64,000 bases of DNA from Lasiodiplodia sp. COLG20. Taxonomy: Eukaryota; Ascomycota; Dothideomycetes; Botryosphaeriales; Botryosphaeriaceae. Below the pieces are notes generated by a model. It saw only the letters and a program-made list of their open reading frames with translations. It was not told where the DNA came from and searched no databases. Location: the NCBI GenBank assembly GCA_009801085.1, contig VNWV01000004.1, positions 806,001 to 870,000 on the forward strand, given 5' to 3'. This document shows positions 11,501 to 22,543 of this stretch, in pieces (the stretch's first letter is position 1; every line of letters begins with the position of its first letter). A program made the position numbers and the translations under genes.

Positions 11501-11805
11501 TATTATAAACTCTAAGAAATATAGACTTTATAACTCTAAAAATAGAAAACTCGTACGAGAAAACTTATCGTAGAAACTAATAAGTTTTAAGAACGAAAGA
11601 GTCGTACGACTTTAGATTTTATATAAAAATCTAGAGAATACAAAATAACGACGCGTATAAGAATACTAGTAGATAGTAGTTAAAATCTATATAAAAAAAA
11701 CGTCTACGAGAGCGCGATAACTCTAAAAGAAAGTACGAACTAAAGAATTTTTTATAGAATAAAAAACCGTAAAGTTAAGCTAAAAGCTAAAAGTTTAGAC
11801 GTATA
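11501..11805 (+). repeat. LTR copy A', truncated
   Basis: Begins TATTATAAACTCTAAGAAAT and matches the first ~305 bp of the other copies. It breaks off within the equivalent of ggtctaggcgtata, where copy A starts, suggesting nested insertion or truncation. Strongly RIP-mutated. Confidence 0.7.
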
Positions 11806-12541
11806 TATTACGAACTCTAGAGAATACGAGCTTTATAACTTTAGAGATAGAAAGCCCGTACGAAAAAATTCGTCGTAAAAAATAATAAGTCTTAAAAGTA
11901 GAAGAGCCGTACGATTCTAGATTTTATATAGAAATCTAGAGAATACGAAACGACGACGCGTATAGAAATACTAATAGATAGTAGCTAAAGCCCGTATAAA
12001 AGAAACGTCTACGAAGATACGATAACTTTAAAAGAATAAATACTAGAAAAGTCTCTACGAGATAAAAAACTATAAGATCTAATTAAGAATCGTAGATCTA
12101 GATAAATAATCGTTCTAAAATAGTACGCGAAAATAGAAAGTCGAAAAACAAATAGACGAGAGAAATAAACGAGATATAGTACGATATTACGACCGTTTAA
12201 AAATTAAAAGAACGTTTTAGACGCTTAGATTACGTATACTCTACTTTAAATCTATATAGATTTAATTCGTATAGATCTAAACCCTTTAGATCTAACTTAT
12301 ATAAATCTAGATTATAACTAGCTCTTCTATAGTATATAGATATACTCGCTAGCTAGATACTTAACTCTTTATAGTTAACTTAAAGTTCTAATTAAGACTC
12401 TTTAATTAGAGGTAATTAGCTTACTATATATCGCGTAATTATATAATACTCTCTTATTTAATTATTATTCTTTCTCTCTTATCTCTTTAAGATAAATTTT
12501 ATAGTTTATTCGACTTACTAAGTAACTTTAAAGCTTAGTAA
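11806..12541 (+). repeat. LTR copy A, heavily mutated
   Basis: Begins TATTACGAACTCTAGAGAAT and ends near aaagcttagta; alignable along its length with copies B and C. Almost every CA/TG expected from copies B and C reads TA here. It is followed by internal sequence also found after copy C. Confidence 0.75.
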
Positions 12542-13567
12542 AAGAAGTCTACTATTATACTTTAACTACTATTCTTATAAGAGAAGAAAGATAGCTAATT
12601 AAAATTATCGACTAAAATAGAAAGTATTAACCTAGTATAGAAATTACTAACGAATAATAATAGCTAATAACGAAATATAAAACGTTCTAATAGAATCTTT
12701 ATCGTAGCTAACTATAGTCGACTTATAGTATATAATCTAACGTAATTAAGAATAGCTAGAATAGCTTTAGTAGAAATTACGCGACTAAAAAACGAAGAAC
12801 TAGAGACTAGCGAATTAACTCGCTAACGTTTAGTAATCTACTTTTTTTAGTATATCTACGATAAAAGTATAAGTTAATACGCTAAACCTACGAACTAATC
12901 TTAGAGTTAAAATTCTAAAACTAAACTTCTACTACGAAGACTATAAGAAGATCTAAAACTTTCTTATATAGCTTAATAACTATCTCTATTTCTTAAAAAG
13001 TTAGATCGTTATCTCTATTAAAAAAGTTTTATTCGCTAATACGTTTCTTAGAAACGTAGCTAAATATTAGTTTCGCCTCTATAAAAGAAAATATTAGAAG
13101 CGATTCGACGACTATAGCGAAAAAACTACTTAGTTTTTTAATAGCTATAAAGTTTTTACTAAGAGACTTCGTAACGTTTTTATAGCCGTAGATAAATCTA
13201 AAAAAGCTATAAATATTTTACTAAGTATTAAATAAAAGACTTTTATCTTAGACTATAACGTTCGCTTCTATAATACTCTATACGCTACGAGAGTTCTATA
13301 TATAAACGCGCTACTTTACGTAAGATATAAAGCGGGACTTAAAAAGAAAATTTAAAAGACTCTAATCTATTATTTTAAGTAGAAGACTTTATTAGACCTT
13401 ATAAATAAGACTTAAAAGCTAGACTAGTTATAGAACGAGTACTAATAGAATAAAAAGAGATATAACGATAATAACTTTTAATTTAAAAGAGCGCTCTAAT
13501 ATACGTAAAAAGAGAATAACGCTATAAAACTTAATATTATAAGAAAGAAAGAGAGTAGAAAGCCTAG

Positions 13568-14316
13568 TATTACAAACTCTAGGAAATACGGGCTTTATAA
13601 CCCTAAGGGTAAAAGACCCGCACGGGAAAACTCGCCGTAAGGACTAATAAGCCTCGTAGGTGGGAGAGCCGCACGGCCCTAGATCCCGTACGGGAATCTA
13701 GAGGATACGAGATGACGGCGCGTACGAAAATACTAGTAGATAGTAGCTAAAACCCGTATAGAAAGAACGTCTACGAGGACGCGGTAACTCTAGAAGAAAG
13801 TACGAACTAGGAAATCCCCTATAGGACGAAGAACTATAGGGTTAAGCTAAGAATTAAAGGTCTAGGCGTATAATCGTTCTAAAGTAGTATACGAAGATGA
13901 AAAGCCGGAAGGTAGATAGAAGAAAAACGAATAAGATATAGTACGATATTACGATCGTTTAGAAGTCTAAGAAACGCCTTAAGCGCCTAAATTACGTACG
14001 ATCTATAGTAAGCTCTTACGAGCTTAGGCTTATAACGGCTCGATCTAAGCCCCTACGAGCTAGAGCTTATAAGGGCTTCTTAAATTATAACTAGCTTTTC
14101 TATAGTATATAGATATACTCGTTAGCTAGACTCTTAATCCTTCGTAGTTAACTTAAAGTTCTAATTAAGACTCTTTAGTTAGAGGTAACCGACTTACTAT
14201 ACGTTATATAATTACGTAATACTCTCTTATCTAATTATTATTCTTTCTTTCTTATCTCTTTAAGATAAACTCTACGGTTTATTTAGCCCGCTAAGTGACT
14301 TTAAAGCTTAGTGGAA
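13568..14316 (+). repeat. LTR copy B, lightly mutated
   Basis: Begins TATTACAAACTCTAGGAAAT; it is more GC-rich than copy A (for example gagagccgcacggccctag), so it retains much more of the ancestral sequence. After about 14330 it diverges from the internal sequence that follows copies A and C. Confidence 0.78.
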
Positions 14317-15987
14317 GGAGCCTACCGTTATATATAGACGTAGTTCTTAAAGTCTTTATATTTAATTACGTGAGAAGAAACTATTACTCGATAATTAGAA
14401 GATATTATTATAGAAGTAGAAGTTCTATTCTTCTACGTAAAGAAGAGTTTTTTTCTATTACGTCTACTACTACTTTACGATTCTTCGTTAGTAGTAGACT
14501 ATTTTATTATAGACTTAGTATTATATCGTAGAGCGCTTATACTTAGATAAAAAGATCTATTAGAGAATATTTTTTTAGAGTATTACTATCTTATATATTT
14601 CTAGCGTTCTTACTATATTTTTTAGATATATTTTATTCTTTTACTACTACGCGCCTCGCGCTTTATTTTATAATTAGCTAGTAATTTTCTCGGCGCTTTA
14701 GAGAAAGAGGTTCTATTTTCTCTATTAGTTTTTATAGTAAGCGCGAAACTATATAGTTTCTTTTTTAATTCTATATTATTTTATAAATATATCTATTCGT
14801 ACTACGAGAATTTAGATAGTTATAAACGTAGAGTCGTTAGTACGTCTTATTTCTCTATATTAGTTTAGATATTTCTCGATTCTAGTTAGAATAGCTTTAT
14901 TTTACTAGTACTCTATTTCGTCTTTATTAGATTCGAATATATAGACGCGAAAACTTTCTTTACTATTAAGAATCTCTCTATCGTCTATTAGAGTTTTACT
15001 AAACTCTTAAATTTCTTTTTACGTAGAAGCTTATAAGATAGTATAAACGCGTTAAAGCTTTTTAGAATACTAGTCTACGTTCTATTTCTCGCTCTCGTAA
15101 ATTAGATAATAGTCGTTATAATAAACTATCTAACTTATAGCTACGTAGCTAATCTCTTTAGTAGCTACTATAGTAGCTTTTTTAGAGTTTCTCTTTTTAC
15201 CGATAACTACGGTTTTTCTACGCGGTTTTTTAGTATACTTTGAGGGATATTTTTTATACTATTTAGCGCTATAGTAGATATAAAGTCTCTTATTGAATTA
15301 AGTTTATTACTAAGAGGTCTATTTACGTGTTTATTATTTATCTTTTCTCTTATTATCAAATTTCTTTTTTTTTTACGCGCTATATTAAGTTCTATAGCGT
15401 CGTCTTCTTTTTAGATATAACGTAAAGATCTTTTTAGTTAAAAGCTATTAGCTCTAGACTCTTAGTTATTTTATTAATACTTAGTTTATAGTTAGTCTAG
15501 TTTTTATATCTTATTTATAAGGTCGCTAAAGGTTATCTATCTAGAGTAATAGATTAAGATCTTCTAGATTTTCTTTTTAAGTTCTATCTTATACTTTTTA
15601 TAGAGTAGTATATCTATATACGGTATTCTAGTAGCGTATAGAATATTACGAAAGCGAATATTATAGTTTAGAATAGAAGTCTTTTATTTAATACTTAATA
15701 AAGTACTTATAGCTTTTTTAGACTTATCGACTACTATAAAGACGTTACGAAGCTTTTTTATAAAGATTTTATATTTATTAAATAGCTAGGTCGTTTCTTA
15801 ACTATATTTATTAGATTACTTTTAGTATTCTTTTTTATAAGGGTGGAACTATCGTTTAGCCGCCTCTCTAAGAAAAATATTAGCGAAGAGTACTTTTTTA
15901 ACGTTAGTTGAGAGTTAATTATTCGAGAAGTATAGATAATTATTAAGCTAAATAAGAAAGTTCTAGGTTTTTTTATAGTCTTTATAG

Positions 15988-16737
15988 TGTTACGAACTCT
16001 AGGGAACACGGGCTTTATAACTCTAAGGGTAGAAGACCCGTATAGAAAAACTCGCCGTAAGGACTAATAAGTCTCGTAGGCGGGAGAGCCGTACGGTCCT
16101 AGATTCCGTACGAAAATCTAGAGGATACGAAATAATAGCGTGTATAAGAATACTAGTAGGTAGTAGCCGAAGCCCGTATAGAAAGAACGTCTACGAGGGC
16201 GCGGCAACTCTAGAAGGAAGTACGGACTAGGAAATTCCCTATAGAACGAAGAACTATAGGGTTAAGTTAAGAGCCGAAGGTCTAGGCGTATAATCGTTCT
16301 AAAGTAGTGTACGAAGATGAAAAGCCGGAAGGTAGATAGGAGGAAAACGAATAAGATATAGTACGACATTACGATCGTTTAAAAGTCTAAGAAACGTCTT
16401 AAGCGCCTAAGTTACGTGCGATTTATAGTAAGCTCTTACGAGCCTAGGCTTATAACGGCTCGACCTAAGCCCCTACGAGTTAAAGCTTATAAGGGCTTTT
16501 TAGATTGTAACTAGCTTTTCTATAGTATATAGATATACTCGTTAGCTAGACTCTTAACCCTTCGTAGTTAACTTAAAGTTCTAATTAAGACTCTTTAGTT
16601 AGAGGTAACTGGCTTACTATGCGTCGTATAATTATATAATACTCTCTTATCTAATTATTATTCTCCCTCTCTTATCTCTTTAAGGTAAACTTTACGGTTT
16701 ATCTAGCCCGCTAAGTGACTCCGAAGCTTAGTAGAAG
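15988..16737 (+). repeat. LTR copy C, lightly mutated, next to the telomere
   Basis: Begins with TGTTACGAACTCTAGGGAAC, the only copy keeping the canonical TG start of an LTR. Very similar to copy B. Internal element sequence follows to about 17190 and is then replaced by telomere-type repeats. Confidence 0.8.
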
Positions 16738-17214
16738 GAGTTTACCGTTATACTTTAACTACTATTCTTATAAGAGGAGGAAGACAATTAACACGGTTAT
16801 TTACCGACTAAAAAAGTATTAATCTAGTATAGGAATTACTAACGAATAGTAATAGCTAACGACGGAATATAAGACGTCTCGATAGAATCCCTACCGTAGC
16901 TAACTATAGCCGACTTATAGTATATAATTTAACGTAACTAAGAATAGCTAGGATAACTCTAGTAGGAATTACGCGACTAGAAAACGGAGAACTAGAGACT
17001 AGCGAACCAGCTCGCTAGCGTTTAGCAATCTACTTTTTCTAGTATATCTATAACGGGAATATAAGTCGACACGCTAAACCTACGAACTACCCCTAGGGTT
17101 AAGGTTTCGAAACCGGACTTCTACCATAAAGACTATAAGAAAACCTAGAACTTTCTTACTTAGCTTAACGATTACCTATACTTCTCGGTTTAGTTATTAT
17201 TAGGGTTTGGGGAA

Positions 17215-17301
17215 TTAGGGTTAGGGTTAGGGTTAGGGTTAGGGTTAGGGTTAGGGTTAGGGTTAGGGTTAGGGTTAGGTTAGGGTTAGGGTTAGGGTTA
17301 G
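17215..17301 (+). repeat. Telomeric (TTAGGG)n repeat
   Basis: About 14 units of TTAGGG, with one 5-nt unit (TTAGG) at 17275-17279, run up to the gap. A short imperfect lead-in (attagggtttggggaa) precedes it. The G-rich strand reads 5' to 3' towards the right, the orientation of a genuine right-hand chromosome end. Confidence 0.97.
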
Positions 17302-17401
17302 NNNNNNNNNNNNNNNNNNNNNNNNNNNNNNNNNNNNNNNNNNNNNNNNNNNNNNNNNNNNNNNNNNNNNNNNNNNNNNNNNNNNNNNNNNNNNNNNNNN
17401 N
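17302..17401. other. Assembly gap (100 N)
   Basis: Exactly 100 unknown bases. A round 100 is the usual placeholder for a gap of unknown length. It follows telomere repeats directly, so sequence on the right is likely to come from another contig. Confidence 0.98.
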
Positions 17402-17697
17402 CTTGTCCTCCTAATCTCCTCGCTCTTCCACAAAATAACCAACGGCGCCACGCTCAGCGCCAGCCCGACGAACCCGAGCAAGCTGCCCGCCCACCGGAAC
17501 CCCAAATCGTTGAACAAGCTCTGGCTGGCGGGTGGTAAGAAGGCGTCGAACGTGTTACGGCCGAGGATGGCGGAGTTGAGGGCCGAGACGTGTTTTTTTC
17601 GTACGCGTCGGTCAGGGAATTGACGACGACGAGGTTGATGCTGTAGATGCCCAGGTTGACGACCATGATGCTGTAGCAGATGAACGTTCATGCTCCA
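17402..17697 (-). pseudogene. MFS transporter C-terminal fragment, frameshifted and cut by the gap
   Basis: On the minus strand, FICYSIMVVNLGIYSINLVVVNSLTDAYEK in one frame continues as SALNSAILGRNTFDAFLPPASQ and GFRWAGSLLGFVGLALSV in another. These are the last transmembrane helices of a polyamine/multidrug-type MFS protein. The frame changes at a 7-T run (17593-17599; seven A on the coding strand), either a real indel or a homopolymer base-calling error. No N-terminal half is found upstream, and the C-terminus runs into the N gap. It is unrelated in position to the intact MFS gene at 3433-5063. Confidence 0.7.
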
Positions 17698-20600
17698 ACT
17701 CTTCCTTGTCTTGGATGTGGTTGTTGTCCTCACTATTCTCCATGTGCAGAGAGCCGATTTGATTCGCCATGACGAGCGCATTTTGTGGGCGTGAGTTAGC
17801 GTTAGTCACAGGCAAGAGCAAAAGAAGAGATAGAAAACAGACGAGCAATGGAACAGAGCAGCCAGTTGGGGAAAAGATTCAGTAGCCCTAGAGATATCTA
17901 TATCTCCAGAGGGAACAAACATGAAAAACCTGTGGAGTCGTCATATGGCTATGCTTGCCAAAGACGTTCGTTGATTTGGAAAGTCCAGTAAAAGTTGCAT
18001 CATTCCGTGTGTCGCCGGGGCCAAGTCCAAAGATAGGTAGCATGTTGAACAGCACTTCAAAGCGCAAGAAGTTGCTCGCGGTTGGCAAGGAGATGCGGTG
18101 AGTATATCTGGTTGTCTCATCTGCCATGCATTGGTTTTTCCCCTTTGTTTTGGTCGTAGTTGATGAGGTGTCGCGTTCGTTGTAAGATTGTCTGGTGAGA
18201 TATTGGAGCATAAACTTTGAGTCCACGGACGGTTGCGTTGGAGGTTGACATCAGCGTCGTGGAATCAGCGCAAAGATCAGCGCCACTACCGGTACGGTTA
18301 TCTCGGGCCGTTATTCAACAGATGATCACCCGCAGCTTTGTGGACATTGCAGCGGAGATAGAACGGACTTATCTCATCCACAATAGCATCTTGGAGGAAT
18401 CAAGCTTCAAGGCCACGCACGTGGTATTAACTGTCGCCTCTCTTTGAGAATGTGTTCATTGCGTTGTTTCTGTTAAAAACCACGTTTTCCTCCTTCCAAA
18501 TTTCTCTGTTTAATATTAGCTAAGCCACAGAATTGACGTCGCCTTCCATCTGAGATATGGGAATGGACTTCATACCTGGAAGGGATGGAGCGGTCATGCA
18601 AGGTCATTCCGTCTGATTGGCCACTGAGTACACGACAGAGTCCTGACCTGATCCCTTAATAGCATCTCAATATACCCCATGTCGTGTCCGAGCCATCGTC
18701 CCCCAAACTAATGTCCCCGAACCATCCCACCTTCGCTTATGTTCTCTGCGGGGATCTTCTTCGGCATATCGAGGCGTTATTGGTTACTGAGGACTTAGCA
18801 ACTAGAGAACCTGGCCTGAGATCTGGCGGTGACAAGCTGTTGGTGGGGCAGTCGCAACTATTACCGTTTGGAGCTCTATACTCTGCACACTGAGTCGATA
18901 AGACGGCGGCAAAACGGGGATCGTCTTGCGTTAACCTTAGGCTCGGGATTATCCACACTGTGTACAGAGAAGTGTTAGAGCTTGCGACCCGGTCTTGCAC
19001 ACTTGAGCAAGCAATTGACGAGTAGAGAAGTGTTCCCTTCGAGTAGTCGTGCCACTATTCCCATGCGAACCTCTTCAGCTCGTAGTCTTCACACCCATGA
19101 TTGACGTTGATCTGCACATGCTGATGGGTGTTCTTGTGACATTCAGAAGCGTCCATTCATCCAATGTTGTTGCATTCCTTCAAAGTTTTCGAGCATTCTT
19201 CTGCCCAAGTTGAGAGGGGTCTTTTGCGGAAGGCGATATGGTGTGGTGCGGGACATGGTGCACAACGAGGCCGGGGGACACTTCCGTCTTCTCGGGGGCG
19301 GAAGGAAACGGCTCTCTCAAGGCGACATTCGGAGAATGGCGTTGCGAAGTGCGGCGAAGAGCGGAATCAAAACGGTGCTCGAACTTCTGAAGCGGTGCCG
19401 CAAATTCCAGGCCGCGCTTGACGTCATCAGGCCCAACCCTTAGTCCTCGCCCTCCCTTTCCCTTCCGCTGCTGGCAATTAGTTCTCGGGAGTGAGTCTGC
19501 GTTCTGATACTCAGAGGAGAAAGCTTTTCCCCCGCTGGTACCCGCAGCGCGAAAACACAATTCCGCGTCTTGTGTGCAACTGCGTAAAGATCACGTCGTG
19601 GTCTCGCCATCAGGGTTGTCCAACTGCCGGTATCGCTCGGTATGGCTCGGGAGTTCCGCCGGCTCACTGCTCCACGGTTCCGCACCGCGCTCCGTAGCCG
19701 CGTGCTCTCCGGTTCCGCTGTCTGCGTGCTTCGGGTTCCGCTTCGCGGTTCTTGTCTCGGCACCGCCCTGTCAGGCCATGGCACCACCAGGCTGCAGGCC
19801 GGCAGTTCGCCAGCCAACCACGCGGCCAACTTCTCCGCACTCGCGACGAGCGTTTCCGATCTCTCACACCACATCTCGCGACCTCACGCGAGTACGGCCC
19901 GGGCCGGCAGAGCACATCGTCGCAGAGCCGCATCTTGCCTTCCTGCCTCGCCACCTCATTGGCCCACTCTCGCTCGGCCAGAGGCGGAAGAACAATCTGA
20001 CGGTCGCGTTTCCGCGTCCGCTTCCCCAATGCCGTCCCCAGTGCCGTCGATAATGCTCCGGGTTTCTTTGCCCACGGGGGGGAGCCGCCCGTCCGACTGT
20101 CGTCGCACGGAGGCGGCCGCGAGCTTGCCTGAACCGGCGCGCCTCACTTATCGGTACTGCGTATGGAATATTTTTCCGCAACTTCGAACGAAGGAAACAA
20201 AACATTTCCCGTTCTTGAGGGGCTCCGGGAAGAGGCTACGGCTGCGGCTCTCCCACCTTGGCGCGCCACTGGAACCACTGTGGCATGAGATCTTCGGGAA
20301 CGCCCTCCACGGCAAATTCTCTTGAGATGGCGGTTCTCGGGCAGAGGGGAACTGCCTTCCCGGCCTGCCGCGGTTGAATCCCGACTACGTTCGATGTTGT
20401 AGGAGCCGGCCGAGGGTTCGGTGCTGGCCAGTCGCTTGTTTGGGTGACACGCAGCCATCTGGCCTTGCCCTGCTGCCTTACGTCGAACATAGTTCGGCCG
20501 CAGCCACTGCCCGCCGCACCGAGGTGGTGAGAGATGGAGCCGCTGTTCGTCTCGCCGCTTGCCGTCGCTCTCTCCACCTCGTGTACTCTCGGATAAGCGC

Positions 20601-22543
20601 GGGTCCGCGATGCGGGGCCGAGGAATGCCTTTCCCTCTGAGAATTGAGGTGTGTCTGCAGGATGTGGGTGGTGAGGGATGAGGCTGCGATGGGGAAGGAA
20701 CGACCGCCTTCACCACCAAGCCAGTCATGCAATCACTCTCCGACCTCTGCAATGACTTGCCTCACCATCTACACTAGGCAACGAGCAAAGCTCGCTCCGC
20801 TTCTTTGCCACTCGCATTTGACGATGCAGTTTGCTCCTTACACCCACGCTGACCGAAACAGCATGCGACCTACGGAGCAATTGCACGAGACTCAATGCAA
20901 CTACTCGACGCATACTTTTGGCAGCCACGCGACAACTTCGCCGAATTTACCTCTCCTAACCCAAACAAGGCATTTCTTCGCGAGCCTCCCATGGAACGTT
21001 TGGAATTTCCGTCGTACATGTGCAAGCAAGGGGTAGAAGCAATCAAGTGGGGCCGGGGCCTTCGAGAAAATCTCCACTCGCTTCGGGACGGACGCTTCGT
21101 CGATCCCGTCCCATGAGTCGGGCCCGGATGCCAAAGTGCATGGCGTTCTGGCTCATATCTCCGACATTCTTAGAATGCGACGCCAACTCAACCTCTAAAC
21201 GTCTAGCCGGCTCGACCTGCATCGCCGGCTCGTCAGCACTTGCTCAAATCCCCGCCTCAAATTTCCACGTTCGGGCTCTAGAGCCATATTTACCCACCAT
21301 GTAGTACTGCCTGTGATAGGAAACGTTGCCCAGCTGATGATCATCTACATCAATCATTCCCGACGGCCCAGGACTTGTCGTTCTCTAGCAAACGAAAACG
21401 CCCCCTACCACAACCCAATGACTTAATGCTATACTTAGTCTTGGAACGCCCAGCTCGTGGCATCGTACAAGTGAAGCTCACAAGATCTGGTTCCTTTCAT
21501 GCAGCAGACCAAGGTCAGATGTACCCTTCTGCTATGCTTTGCGGGTACCGCCTCATGACCCGCCTCCTGCGTAGTAATAACAGAGGAAGTGGGCACGCGC
21601 ACTTTTTCGTAGAGAGCGGTAGGAAAGGCACATGCCACCGCTTAGACGAGGACGACGGAAAGCATATAATAAGGTCTGCAAAATCTCTTTTTCGCTGCAG
21701 GCTATAGCTATTGGTTACCCTTAAGATTAAAAGGGAGCCTCGAACTGGCTTGCTCCAGTCATTGCGAGACACCAATCATACTTCTTTTCGGTGGATGGAC
21801 AGACAATAGAAATCTCAATCTTGCAGCAAGAAATAGTAAATAACCGATCATTGGGTAGTGTTGATGATAGCTATCAAGCGCCAGTAATGCTATTCGTCAA
21901 TATGCCACGATGATGAGGCGTATTATGCTCTATTCATTGATCCTTTGGCCTTTTGCTCCGTGACTATCTCTCCGTGCGCACCAATATGCGTCTCTTAATG
22001 GCAAAGTTTGCGCTCGATAGCTTGCACGCAGCCGCCCAACGCAAAGTCTAGAGTAGGTCCTAATCAGTGCATCGCAGACCAGCCGTGGTTGAACTGCCGT
22101 ATCCAGGTAGGGGAGGACCAGGATTCTTAAGAAGGCGACAATGTTCACCCTAAAACTCGTTGCCGTGACCGGGATCTTTGACAGCGTAGCGAGGATTACT
22201 TTAACCGCAATCTTCAGCACCAACGCCATAATCTCTGTCATATCGGAAGGTTAAAGGCAAGAGATGCCGGAAAGTTCATGAAAGATGCCGTGAAGAAAGA
22301 TTGAAGCGTGACCACATTTACCCAAACTTGTGTCATGCATGGGTATCAAGTGCATCTATTCTAACGACTCTCAGAAATTTGCTTCGAATCTTACGACGGG
22401 TGTACGAAGATGTGTCACCCAGAAGTGTACTGAACAGCATCAACGGCTCATGATAAAGAAAAGGCTAATCACTCTTGAGTGGTACACATCTTCTGAATCC
22501 TATTGGTCTCACCCTCCACACTCTCCTAGTCCAACGTCACTCA
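17698..22543. other. Gene-poor stretch; nothing recognised
   Basis: There are nearly 5 kb without a recognisable gene. A GC-richer part (about 19250-20700) shows many overlapping open frames on both strands, but their translations are low-complexity, Arg/Ser/Pro-rich and lack domains, so I treat them as chance. No telomere, tRNA or LTR was seen. It may hold degenerate genes. Confidence 0.5.

Larger units (their letters stand above)
11150..17205. mobile_element. RIP-degraded subtelomeric LTR-retroelement array
   Basis: This 6-kb block is AT-rich, full of TA dinucleotides and nearly devoid of CA and TG over long stretches, the classic signature of repeat-induced point mutation. It contains four related copies of a roughly 0.75-kb segment beginning TRTTAYRAACTCTARG, all in plus orientation, listed separately. 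After copies A and C the same internal sequence follows (about 12543-12990 and 16738-17190), so they look like 5' LTRs plus the beginning of an internal domain. No intact coding frame remains; short open frames inside are chance. Intervening sequence at 12990-13567 and 14335-15987 is presumably other internal retroelement sequence, too mutated to assign. The last copy is cut by the telomere repeat. Confidence 0.82.

Noticed and set aside
14295..16009. Short open frames inside the AT-rich array
   Set aside because: Their residues (Ser/Tyr/Arg/Ile/Leu) reflect TA-rich RIP-mutated DNA; no retroelement domain is recognisable in them.
19164..21036. Long overlapping open frames on both strands in a GC-rich stretch
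   Set aside because: Translations are Arg/Ser/Pro-rich, low-complexity, without domains; all six frames are similarly open, which is expected from base composition.
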